Positions 17,546 to 25,104 of a stretch of 50,004 nucleotides of DNA are shown here, piece by piece (within the stretch, counting starts at the first letter, position 1; each line of letters starts with the position of its first letter). A program made the translations under genes and the position numbers. Under the pieces are notes generated by a model. That model was given only the letters and a program-made list of their open reading frames with translations. It had not been told where the DNA came from and made no database searches. The DNA lies in the NCBI GenBank assembly GCA_027083355.1, contig JALWOY010000169.1:1-50004 (forward strand), in the 5' to 3' direction. Source of the DNA: Phycisphaerales bacterium (GTDB lineage: Bacteria > Planctomycetota > Phycisphaerae > Phycisphaerales > UBA1924).

Positions 17546-19009
17546 TTACATCACCACAAGCAGCACCCCGAACCACACACCCACCGCGACCATCACCACG
17601 CAGGTGTAGCCCACGATCTCTCGAGCCTTGACCCCCGTGATCGCCAGCAACGGCAGGGCCCAGAACGGCTGCAACATATTCGTCAGCTGATCCCCGTACG
17701 CCACCGCCATGATCATCTTGCCCGGCGAGATCCCCGCCGCCGCCCCGGCCTCGAGCGCGATCGGGCCCTGGATGCCCCACTGCCCCCCGCCGCTGGGCAC
17801 GAACATGTTCACCGCCGCCGCGCTGAGGTATGTCATCAGCGGGATCGTCGAATGCCCGCCCGCCTCGGCCAGTGCCCGGCTGAACGAATCGATGAGCCCA
17901 CTCGACACCAGCAGCGCCATGATCCCCGCGTAGAGCGGGAACTGGAGGATGACCCCGGCGCACCCGCGCGCCCCGTCCTCGACGGCGCGCACATACCGCG
18001 CCGTCGAGCCGTGCAGCAGCAGGCCGAGGCCCAGCATCAGCGCGTTGATCTCGTTGAGCCCGACGCGGCCCGGCCCGTCGACCGAGCCGAAACGAACCAC
18101 CGCCGCGATGAACAGCAGCCCGAGCGCCCACGCCAGCGGGGGCGACTCGTGCAGCAGATCCGGGAAAGTTTTCGGCGGCGCGTGCCCCAATGATCTCCCC
18201 GCGTAAGCGGGGGGACTCCCGCCCTCGTCGCTCTCCTTCCCCTCGCTCGCGCGAGGGGCTCTCTTGGACTCCGACGCGCCAACGCCATACGCCGCGAACG
18301 TGCGCACGTCTTCATCCCCCTTCGGCGACAGCAGCCAGAGCACGAGCGGGATCAGCACCAACACGCCCGCCGCCGCGAGCAGGTTCATCGGGCTGAGGAG
18401 CGTCTCGCTGAGCGGCACGCCGTCGGCGAAACGCTGGAGGACCTCCGCCGGCAGCACCTTGGCCGCCCCGGCGCGGGTGGTCATCGTCAGCGGGGCCGAC
18501 CCGCTCAGCCCGCCGTGCCAGACGAGCAGGCCCATGTACCCGGCCGCCGCGAGCAGGGGGTAGTGGGCCCGGATGCCCCTCGATTCGAGCGACCGCCCGA
18601 CCTCGCGCGCCAGCAGCGCCCCGACGATCAGCCCCAGGCCCCAGTTGATCAGCCCGAAACCGGCGGCGACCAGCCCGACCATCGCCGCGGCCGAGGCCCC
18701 GGTCCGGGGCAGCCGGGCAAGCGCCGCGATCAGCCGGCGGACCGGCCCGCTGGAGGCCAGCGCGTGGCCCGTGACGAGGATCAGGCACATCTGCATGCCG
18801 AAGGCGAGGAACCGCCACAGCCCGTCGTCGGCCCGCCACGCGTCGAGCAGATACAGCACCCGGCCCTGGTCGTCCGGCTTGCCCGGGAAGGTGCCCAGCG
18901 TGATCGCGAGCACGCCCGTGATCAGCGTCAGCAGCACCGCCAGCACGAACGGGTCGGGGGCGGTCCGCTCGAACACCCGGCTGATGTGCTGCCCGATTCT
19001 GGAGATCAT
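17546..19009 (-). CDS. Short-chain fatty acid transporter (AtoE family)
   Basis: A 487-residue multi-pass membrane protein of the AtoE short-chain fatty acid:H+ symporter family. The N-terminal APDPFVLAVLLTLITG, the WHGGLSGSAPL motif and the C-terminal FVPSGGGQWGIQGP block are characteristic. Residues about 240-280 (GASESKRAPRASEG and onward) are hydrophilic, are not expected in the family, and are encoded by foldback-repeat-like DNA (18194-18265), yet the frame is intact. The insertion lies in a cytoplasmic loop and is probably tolerated. It may work with the CoA transferase at 4756-6252 in acetate/propionate use. Confidence 0.85.
   Translation of the reverse strand: MISRIGQHISRVFERTAPDPFVLAVLLTLITGVLAITLGTFPGKPDDQGRVLYLLDAWRADDGLWRFLAFGMQMCLILVTGHALASSGPVRRLIAALARLPRTGASAAAMVGLVAAGFGLINWGLGLIVGALLAREVGRSLESRGIRAHYPLLAAAGYMGLLVWHGGLSGSAPLTMTTRAGAAKVLPAEVLQRFADGVPLSETLLSPMNLLAAAGVLVLIPLVLWLLSPKGDEDVRTFAAYGVGASESKRAPRASEGKESDEGGSPPAYAGRSLGHAPPKTFPDLLHESPPLAWALGLLFIAAVVRFGSVDGPGRVGLNEINALMLGLGLLLHGSTARYVRAVEDGARGCAGVILQFPLYAGIMALLVSSGLIDSFSRALAEAGGHSTIPLMTYLSAAAVNMFVPSGGGQWGIQGPIALEAGAAAGISPGKMIMAVAYGDQLTNMLQPFWALPLLAITGVKAREIVGYTCVVMVAVGVWFGVLLVVM
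18194..18265. repeat. Repeat-like foldbacks inside the transporter gene
   Basis: Two adjacent hairpins sit within the coding frame. One is at 18194-18215, with a 9-bp stem, one wobble pair and GTAA loop. The other is at 18239-18258, with a perfect 8-bp stem. The stretch 18239-18265 matches 42116-42142 at 23 of 27 bases by eye, so this is probably a copy of a dispersed extragenic repeat that landed in frame. Confidence 0.55.
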
Positions 19010-19089
19010 GCCGGGAGCCTACCGCGCCGGGGGATGGTGTGAGAAATCGCCGACGGTTGATGCGCCCGACGGCGCGACGGGCGTTGTCT

Positions 19090-19605
19090 TCAGCTCATGT
19101 CGATATCCCGCACGCCCCGCAGCTGACGCATCCGTTCCGTCGATTCGCGGAAATACTCCCGCACGCGGTCGGCGTCGCGGATCGAACCCAGCACGATGTG
19201 CGGCGTCCGCTCGTCCGTGCTCGTCACCTCGATCGTCCCCAGCCCGAGCACGCGCTGGTGCAACGGCTGGGTATAGCCCAGATCGCGCACGCGGTACAAC
19301 TCGACCTCCTCCGTGTGCCGGGCCAGGATCCCCCAGCGCCATTTGAGCCGCTCGGTCGTCAGCGTGTATCGCGTCGTCGCGGTCTTGAGATAGCGATACC
19401 CCGCGAACGCCAGCGGGATCACCGACAGCAGGAACAGCCACCACACGCCGAAATAGAACGAGGCGACGATTAGCAGAATCGGGATCAGCACCACGCACAG
19501 GGCGTACCAGTGGGCGTTGACCCACTGGCTCGGGCCGCCCGACCAGAGTTCTTCCTCCGGGGCGGGCGCGGCTTCGTCGGGTTGATGGGCGTTGTCGTCG
19601 GTCAT
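19090..19605 (-). CDS. PH-domain membrane protein (YdbS/bPH2-like)
   Basis: A 171-residue protein with an acidic N-terminus (DEAAPAPEEELWSGGPSQW), two close hydrophobic segments (YALCVVLIPILLIVASFYF and LFLLSVIPLAFAGYRYL) and then a bacterial PH-like domain. The YTLTTERLKWRWGIL strand and the EVELYRVRDLGYTQPLHQRVLGLGTI segment are typical of bPH2/YdbS proteins. The membrane anchor places the domain in the cytoplasm. ATG at 19605 is chosen; a GTG at 19668 in the same frame lies near the end of the upstream gene. Function is unknown. Confidence 0.75.
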   Translation of the reverse strand: MTDDNAHQPDEAAPAPEEELWSGGPSQWVNAHWYALCVVLIPILLIVASFYFGVWWLFLLSVIPLAFAGYRYLKTATTRYTLTTERLKWRWGILARHTEEVELYRVRDLGYTQPLHQRVLGLGTIEVTSTDERTPHIVLGSIRDADRVREYFRESTERMRQLRGVRDIDMS

Positions 19606-19664
19606 GTCGTCAGCGTACACGCTCGTTGTTCGGAAAGACGGGCGTTCCCGTTCACCACCGCAGA

Positions 19665-20645
19665 TCACGGAAGCGTTTCAACGACCACCGCCGCGGCCGC
19701 GGGCCGATGCCACGCCGACGGCGGGCGGTCCCACCAGAGCACGTCGCCCGCGTCGGGGGCCGGCTCGATGGGGTTGGGTGCGCTCAGCCTGCGGAGTTCG
19801 ACATCCAGCCCTAGCTCCTCGAGCGCCCCCAGCAGCGATGCGATCGCCGTCGGTGTCGCGTCCAGCCGGGCCGTCCACACCGACCGGACCGGGTGGACCA
19901 ACTCGCCTGCGGGCGCATGGCTCCCCGACGCGAAGACCAACCGGCCGGGTTCGGGCAGATCGATCCTCGCCAGGGCCGCGTCCGGCACACCCGGCGAGAC
20001 CGTCCATGAACCCGCGTGGATCGCCATGGCCTCCAACGCCGGGCGGATCGAAGCCGATGCCCCGCCACGGGCGACCAGCGCGAGCCGGCCTTCCCGCAGC
20101 AACCCGACGGCCTCGGCCAGCGAGGGCACACCCCCGAGCGTCACCGGGGCCGGTGCGTCCGCCGCCGGATGCCGGGGCTGAACATCTCCCGCGACTGCCA
20201 GCGGCGCGGGATCCATCGCCGGGTCCACGTCTGCACGATGCCCAGCGGCTCTGCGGTCCGCCTGAGCCTCGGGCGCTGCCGGTGCCGGCCCGAACCACCG
20301 CATCACGTTCAGCCCGACCACCCCGCCCACGAGCAGCACGACCGCCGCGGCCATGGCCGGGACCACCGGCAAACGACGCCGGCGTGGTCGGTGTGTGCTG
20401 AGCCGCGGTGCCGGGGGCGGCCGGTCGTCGCCCTGTTCGAGCAGGCGGAGCGCCCGCTGATCCACCTCCCCCATCGCCCTGTCGATCGCCGCGTCGAGCA
20501 GCCAATCCGGGGCCGGTTCGGTTTCAAGGGCCATCAGCGCGGCCCGGTCCCGGCGCATCGCCCCGAGCCGACCGGGCAGGTCGTTGCCCCCATCGCCGGC
20601 TTGTTCGATCTGTTCGAGGTGTTCGGCCTCGGTGTTGTCGTTCAT
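19665..20645 (-). CDS. Probable anti-sigma factor, single-pass membrane protein
   Basis: A 326-residue protein whose ATG overlaps the sigma factor stop by 4 bases (ATGA), the usual sigma/anti-sigma layout. The N-terminal 95 residues are soluble, and a single transmembrane segment (VVPAMAAAVVLLVGGVVGLNV) follows. The remainder is an extracytoplasmic Ala/Pro-rich region with no recognised fold. The N-terminal part lacks an obvious zinc HxxxCxxC motif, so the anti-sigma role rests on position and topology. Confidence 0.6.
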   Translation of the reverse strand: MNDNTEAEHLEQIEQAGDGGNDLPGRLGAMRRDRAALMALETEPAPDWLLDAAIDRAMGEVDQRALRLLEQGDDRPPPAPRLSTHRPRRRRLPVVPAMAAAVVLLVGGVVGLNVMRWFGPAPAAPEAQADRRAAGHRADVDPAMDPAPLAVAGDVQPRHPAADAPAPVTLGGVPSLAEAVGLLREGRLALVARGGASASIRPALEAMAIHAGSWTVSPGVPDAALARIDLPEPGRLVFASGSHAPAGELVHPVRSVWTARLDATPTAIASLLGALEELGLDVELRRLSAPNPIEPAPDAGDVLWWDRPPSAWHRPAAAAVVVETLP

Positions 20646-21256
20646 TCGTCGACCGCCCCGCGCCCGTCGGCGCCTCCGTCCTCTTCCATCGCCTCCATCG
20701 CCGCCCGCAAAGCGGCTCTGGCGCGAAACAGCCGGCTCTTGACCGTTCCCACCGGCAGATCGAGAGCCGACCCGATCGCCGCGTAATCCAACCCCCGGAC
20801 ATCCCGGAGCACGAGCACGGCCCGAAAATCAGGCCGCACGGCGTCGAGGGCCCGCTCGACCCGTCGCCGGGGGTCTTCTCTTTCTTCGACGCCATCCACG
20901 CCGCCGGGTTCCCCTGCATGGGGCGACTCAATCGAATCGGGGTGTTCCAGACCGATGATCCCCCCGATCCGGCGCATCCGTCGCCCGCGGGCACGGTGCC
21001 AGCTCAGGCAGACGTTGATCGCCACCCGGGTTGTCCATGTCGAGAGGCTCGCCCGGCCGTCGTAGCCCCGCAAGCCGTGGATGATCTTCACGAGCGCATC
21101 CTGGGCCAATTCCTCGGCATCGGCCCGGTTCGAGACCATCCGCCGGCAGACGGCGTAGACGCGGTCCACCTCGGGCCTCAGCAACGCGTCGAGCGCCTCA
21201 CGGTCGCCTTCCTGCGCACGTTTGAGGATGTCCGGGTCGGGCCGATCCACGGCCAA
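20642..21256 (-). CDS. ECF-type RNA polymerase sigma factor
   Basis: A 204-residue sigma-70 family factor. Region 2 spans about residues 30-95 (ADAEELAQDALVKIIHGL then STWTTRVAINVCLSWHR), a variable acidic linker covers 100-140, and region 4 (DYAAIGSALDLPVGTVKSRL) provides the -35-binding helix-turn-helix. Regions 1 and 3 are absent, so it is an ECF factor. It is translationally coupled to the membrane protein downstream, which probably holds it inactive until an envelope signal arrives. Confidence 0.92.
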   Translation of the reverse strand: MAVDRPDPDILKRAQEGDREALDALLRPEVDRVYAVCRRMVSNRADAEELAQDALVKIIHGLRGYDGRASLSTWTTRVAINVCLSWHRARGRRMRRIGGIIGLEHPDSIESPHAGEPGGVDGVEEREDPRRRVERALDAVRPDFRAVLVLRDVRGLDYAAIGSALDLPVGTVKSRLFRARAALRAAMEAMEEDGGADGRGAVDE

Positions 21257-21281
21257 TCGTACAGAAACCCGTTCGGCACGG

Positions 21282-21905
21282 TCAGTCGTCCGCGCTCAGC
21301 AGCGGATAATCGGGCACGGGGATCGCCGAGAACGCCAGAAAATCCGTGTTGCGGATCACCCGCCCCACCGTTTCCGGGTCCCGGGCGGCGCTGAACGACA
21401 GGCTCATCCGCCCGCTGCCGATCAGGTCCTTGAACCCCGCCGACGACGACACCAGACGCATCGTCGCGTTCAGGATTCGCCCCTTGAATCGGCTCCCCGC
21501 AGGCCGATCGCCCGGCAGCAGGAATCCCCCGCCCGCGTAGATCCCGTACTCACCACCCGCCAGCACGATGTACCGCAGCGTCACCGTGCAGGCGGTCGGC
21601 TCGATCGGTGTCCGGCCCGCCTTGGGCGCGATGAACATCCGCGCGAGGATCACCTGCCCCACCGCGGCATCCATCGCCTCGCGGTCCTGCAACGTCTCGC
21701 GGTCCAGGTCCGAGAGCACGATGTCGGCCGAGTTGTTGTCCGCCGAATCGAACACCCGCGTCAGGAAACGGGGGGCCAGTTTTGTCGGCTGTTCGTCCGA
21801 TATGAACTCGCCCCGGCCACCGCCGCCCACGCCGATCAGCCGGCACCCGAATTGGGTGATCAATATGAACAGGGCGAGGACAACGGTCAAAACGGCTCGG
21901 GTCAT
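21282..21905 (-). CDS. Putative lipoprotein of unknown function
   Basis: A 207-residue protein whose first 21 residues form a signal peptide ending in a cysteine (VLALFILITQFGC). The lipobox QFGC is imperfect, so lipidation is likely but not certain. The mature part is soluble and has no family I recognise; it contains a glycine-rich GVGGGGRGEF segment and strands such as TACTVTLRYIVLAGG. The ATG at 21905 opens the signal peptide; an earlier ATG at 21965 would place 20 basic residues in front. It ends 25 bases before the sigma gene on the same strand. Confidence 0.65.
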   Translation of the reverse strand: MTRAVLTVVLALFILITQFGCRLIGVGGGGRGEFISDEQPTKLAPRFLTRVFDSADNNSADIVLSDLDRETLQDREAMDAAVGQVILARMFIAPKAGRTPIEPTACTVTLRYIVLAGGEYGIYAGGGFLLPGDRPAGSRFKGRILNATMRLVSSSAGFKDLIGSGRMSLSFSAARDPETVGRVIRNTDFLAFSAIPVPDYPLLSADD

Positions 21906-21942
21906 CCCGAAAAGCGTAGCAAATCTCGACCGAGCCAGCACC

Positions 21943-21971
21943 TTGATCCGACTTCGCCGGTACACGATAAT
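21943..21971 (+). promoter_or_regulatory. Sigma-70-like promoter for the TPR gene
   Basis: TTGATC (21943-21948) and GATAAT (21966-21971) are spaced by exactly 17 bases, a good housekeeping promoter, with transcription expected near 21978, about 26 bases before the GTG at 22004. Confidence 0.65.
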
Positions 21972-22003
21972 GCAGAGAGTCTTTTTTGATAGGGAGGTTT
22001 TGG

Positions 22004-22867
22004 GTGTACGGGATCAATACCACAACTCGGATCGCCCTCGTCCTGGCCGGATCAGCCCTGCTGATCGGCACCGCCCCGGCCGGCCGGATCACGCTTTCGA
22101 ACAGGATCGGGTTGAACGACCCGTACGGCGGGAGCCGGTTTGCCCAGTCCCTCCACGAGCTGAGCGAACAGGGCAAGTTGAGCCCACCGCCGGCGCGGCT
22201 GCAGATCGATCGGGACTACATCGAAACCTACTGCTATCCCAACATCTATTTGAACCCCTATCAGTATGAGCCACCTTTTTATTACGGGTATGACTATGAG
22301 TATCCATACTCGGATTACCCTTACGGCATCGACAATCGCCTCCGCAGCGGGCAGCAGCCGTCAAGCCAGATGACGCCGCCCCCGGCAACCACACAGACGC
22401 CGAGTGCGCCGCCCGCCGCCCCCGCGGCTCCACCGAGCGATCTTGAGAAGGCCCGTGCCGCGTTCGCCGCGGGCAAGGCGCAGGAGGCTTCTCGGTTGTA
22501 TCAGAATTTCCTCGACGAGAACGCGGACGATTTCGCCGCCACCGCCGAGCTGGCCGCGGTGTTGATCGCCGACGGTCGACTCGACGACGGGGCCGCGACG
22601 ATGCTGCTGGCGTACCGCTCGGACCCGGGGCTGGCGTCGCGTCCGCTCTCCGATCGTGTGCTGCTCCGGAAACGGGCCTGGCGGGAACTCGTCATCCGGG
22701 CGGTCCGGCACGCGCACAAACGCGGCAGCGCGTCGAGCTGGCTGACCGTGGCGGTGCTGATGCAGGCCGAGGGCCGGCCCCGGGTGGCGCTGCGGATGCT
22801 CGAACGGGCGGAGCAGGCGGGTCTTGATCGGTCGATCGCGGCCCCGCTGGCCGCCGTGCTGCGGTGA
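22004..22867 (+). CDS. Secreted TPR-type protein with Tyr-rich segment
   Basis: A 287-residue protein. GTG at 22004 is preceded by AGGGAGG, and it opens a signal peptide (NTTTRIALVLAGSALLIGTAPAG). A Tyr/Pro-rich low-complexity stretch follows (PFYYGYDYEYPYSDYPYG, about residues 91-110), then a proline/alanine linker. The C-terminal helical region looks like tetratricopeptide repeats (DLEKARAAFAAGKAQEASRLY and onward). It is probably exported and used as a protein-interaction scaffold. No specific family is identified. Confidence 0.7.
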   Translation: MYGINTTTRIALVLAGSALLIGTAPAGRITLSNRIGLNDPYGGSRFAQSLHELSEQGKLSPPPARLQIDRDYIETYCYPNIYLNPYQYEPPFYYGYDYEYPYSDYPYGIDNRLRSGQQPSSQMTPPPATTQTPSAPPAAPAAPPSDLEKARAAFAAGKAQEASRLYQNFLDENADDFAATAELAAVLIADGRLDDGAATMLLAYRSDPGLASRPLSDRVLLRKRAWRELVIRAVRHAHKRGSASSWLTVAVLMQAEGRPRVALRMLERAEQAGLDRSIAAPLAAVLR

Positions 22868-22895
22868 GCATGGTTCCAGTTCACAATTTACTTTT

Positions 22896-22914
22896 GTTAC
22901 CGCATCCGGGTAAC
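22896..22914. promoter_or_regulatory. Possible operator upstream of the metal-uptake operon
   Basis: GTTACC and GGTAAC face each other across 7 bases, about 110 bases upstream of the -10 box. A Fur/Zur-family site is possible but does not match a consensus I can recall, and the site could instead be a terminator stem of the TPR gene. Confidence 0.25.
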
Positions 22915-23015
22915 TGCTCGAAATTCGGACCGATGCAGGGCACCGATCGATCCATTCAGAGCTACATCGTATTGCATTTCCATCGTCGTTGCGAGTCTGG
23001 CTCGGAACGCTGTGG

Positions 23016-23021
23016 TATAAT
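23016..23021 (+). promoter_or_regulatory. -10 box placed for a leaderless transcript
   Basis: A perfect TATAAT ends 6 bases before the GTG start at 23028, so transcription should begin at or within a base of the start codon. No Shine-Dalgarno sequence precedes the GTG. A -35 at normal spacing is not obvious. Confidence 0.55.
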
Positions 23022-23027
23022 TGAGCC

Positions 23028-23462
23028 GTGAAGAAAAAAAGGTGCACCATCCTGCACATGCTGGTGCTCGGCACCCTTGCCTTGTCGCTCAGTATGGAAG
23101 CAGTCGTGCACTGGTCTTCACATCTGTACGGAGATGAATATCCTCAACTTCGGGTTGACTCCGCGACACATTCCACTGGTGAATGCGGGGATGCACAGCT
23201 TGCCGAGCGTTCATCTCAGCCGTCCTCCCCTGCCAAGCATCCCCAACCGAAGCCGCATCGGCACGACAACTGCCCCGTGTGTCAGTCGTTGGCCAACGGC
23301 TTGCCCAAACCAATCGGGCAGCGGCCCGCGTTCTTCGCTGTCAAGCTTGTGCGGCGCGTCACCTCGCCGCCTTCTGATCGGGTGATCAACCTGCCCCTGC
23401 TCAGACGCCAGTCTCCGCGCGATCCCCCGCGAGACGACCCGGCCTTCATTTTCTCTTTGTAA
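23028..23462 (+). CDS. Small secreted protein with HDNCPVC motif (DUF2946-like)
   Basis: A 144-residue protein with a basic start (MKKKRCTILHM) and a hydrophobic segment to about residue 27. A His/Pro-rich stretch (SPAKHPQPKPHRHDNCPVCQ) holds the HxxCPxC motif seen in small metal-linked secreted proteins such as DUF2946. The C-terminal half is basic and Pro-rich. It begins a plus-strand run with a porin-like protein and metal ABC transporter genes, so a role in metal capture or sensing outside the membrane is likely. It starts at GTG 23028, right after a -10 box. Confidence 0.65.
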   Translation: MKKKRCTILHMLVLGTLALSLSMEAVVHWSSHLYGDEYPQLRVDSATHSTGECGDAQLAERSSQPSSPAKHPQPKPHRHDNCPVCQSLANGLPKPIGQRPAFFAVKLVRRVTSPPSDRVINLPLLRRQSPRDPPRDDPAFIFSL

Positions 23463-23521
23463 ATACGGCCGCGCCAACTGACCAGATTTCCGTCTGACCG
23501 GTATGCGCCGTCCGTCCGGGT

Positions 23522-23575
23522 CTGCTGAGCAGCGCTCAACAGCATAGCACATACCCCGGATCGCCTCCGGCGATC
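23522..23575. repeat. Two hairpins before the porin-like gene
   Basis: An imperfect foldback TGCTGAGC...GCTCAACAGCA (23522-23543) and a perfect 7-bp hairpin GATCGCC-TCC-GGCGATC (23559-23575) lie between the small secreted protein and the porin-like gene. They could adjust expression within the operon. Confidence 0.45.
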
Positions 23576-23599
23576 ATGATCACACATGGAATTCTCACC

Positions 23600-25090
23600 A
23601 TGAAGTATCCGACTTTCTGGCTGGTCTGCGCCGTGATTGCGCTGCCGGCCGCGTACACCCCGTGCCGGGCCGCCGACGTGCCACAACCGAACCCCGCCGA
23701 AACCGCGGATGCCCCGGTTTCACTCGAAGATCTCCTCCGGGCGTATCAGGATCTCCAGAAACGGGTGGAGGCGCTCGAACGCCAGCATCAGGAAGATCAG
23801 AAACGGCTCGAGGCGTTCGAAAACCGGGCGGGATCGAACGTGTCTCTGCCGTCTGTTCAGCCGCTCGCGAGCACGCAGAATCAGAACTCGAACAACATCG
23901 CCAACCCGCCTGAAGCATCGCCCTGGCTCGGGAACGCCGGGCAATCTCCGGGCGGCGGGGGCGCCCCGCCGGCCGCCGGCGGTCCGCCCCAGAACAACCA
24001 GGCCGCCAATGTGCTCGGGCAGGGCAACCTCTACAACCCTTCGATCACCTTCTTCGGTGACCTCGGGTACAGCGCGAGTTCGGACGGGAGCGACAAAGCA
24101 TCCAACCGATTCAACCTCCGGGAGTTCGAGCTCGACGCTCGCGCGGCGATCGCCCCCTTCGCCGACGGTGTCTTCATCGGAACCTTCGGCGAAGAGCTCT
24201 CCCCCGACGGGAGCGGCGGCGTCAACATCGCAACGGTGGTGGATGTCGAGGAGGGGTATATCCATTTCCACCAGTTGCCGTACGACCTGACCGCGAAGGT
24301 CGGCAAGTTCCGATCGGCTTTCGGCGCGGGCAACCCCCTGCACACCCACGACACGCCACAGGTCGATCGCCCCCTGGCCGAGCAGGCTTTTCTCGGGCCG
24401 GAGGGGCTTGCCTCGATCGGTGCCAGCGTCTCCTGGCTTGTCCCCAACCCGATGGATGAGTTTATCGAACTGACCGGGCAGGTGATCAACGCCGACGGCG
24501 GCGAGGAAGCGCCCATTCTCGGTGGGCCGAACGCGGATAACCCCGCCTATCTCGCGCATCTCAAGTGGTTCACCGACGTCGGCGATTTCGGTACATTCGA
24601 GCTCGGCGGCACATACCTGTACACCCGGACCTCGCCGCAGAGTGACTTCGATGCCAACGTCTTCGGGGTCGACACGACGCTCAAACTGCCCGACCCCAAG
24701 GCCCCGGATCTGCGGAGTTTTCTGGTCCAGGGCGAGCTCTACTCGGCCCAGAACGACGTGTTTGATCCCGCGACCGGGACGGGTTCGAGGAACAACAGCT
24801 TCGGCGCCTACGCCTTCGCCCAGTGGCAGTTCGCCAAGAACTGGTATACGGGAATCCGCGGCGACTACACCGAATTCCCGAACAGTGATATCTACGGCTC
24901 GTCGGCCTCGGAGTGGGCCGTCTCGCCCTATCTCACCTGGTACCCGGCCGAGTTTCTCCGCCTCCGGCTCGAATATCAGCACAACCATATCGATAGCGGA
25001 TTCGACACGCAAGACAACGACGAGTTCATGCTCCAGTTCACTTTCGTCATCGGCGCCCATCCCCCACATCCGTACTGGGTGAACAAATAA
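23600..25090 (+). CDS. Porin-like outer membrane protein with coiled coil
   Basis: A 496-residue protein with a signal peptide (MKYPTFWLVCAVIALPAAYT). A short coiled coil follows at about residues 40-75 (DLLRAYQDLQKRVEALERQ), then a Gly/Pro-rich linker and a long beta-rich domain ending in the aromatic pattern of outer membrane barrels (QFTFVIGAHPPHPYW). The design matches coiled-coil porins of gram-negative bacteria. The genes that follow suggest it passes metal or a metal chelate across the outer membrane. ATG at 23600 is chosen over 23576 because it opens a clean signal peptide. Confidence 0.72.
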   Translation: MKYPTFWLVCAVIALPAAYTPCRAADVPQPNPAETADAPVSLEDLLRAYQDLQKRVEALERQHQEDQKRLEAFENRAGSNVSLPSVQPLASTQNQNSNNIANPPEASPWLGNAGQSPGGGGAPPAAGGPPQNNQAANVLGQGNLYNPSITFFGDLGYSASSDGSDKASNRFNLREFELDARAAIAPFADGVFIGTFGEELSPDGSGGVNIATVVDVEEGYIHFHQLPYDLTAKVGKFRSAFGAGNPLHTHDTPQVDRPLAEQAFLGPEGLASIGASVSWLVPNPMDEFIELTGQVINADGGEEAPILGGPNADNPAYLAHLKWFTDVGDFGTFELGGTYLYTRTSPQSDFDANVFGVDTTLKLPDPKAPDLRSFLVQGELYSAQNDVFDPATGTGSRNNSFGAYAFAQWQFAKNWYTGIRGDYTEFPNSDIYGSSASEWAVSPYLTWYPAEFLRLRLEYQHNHIDSGFDTQDNDEFMLQFTFVIGAHPPHPYWVNK

Positions 25091-25104
25091 CCCGGGAGGT
25101 CAGA

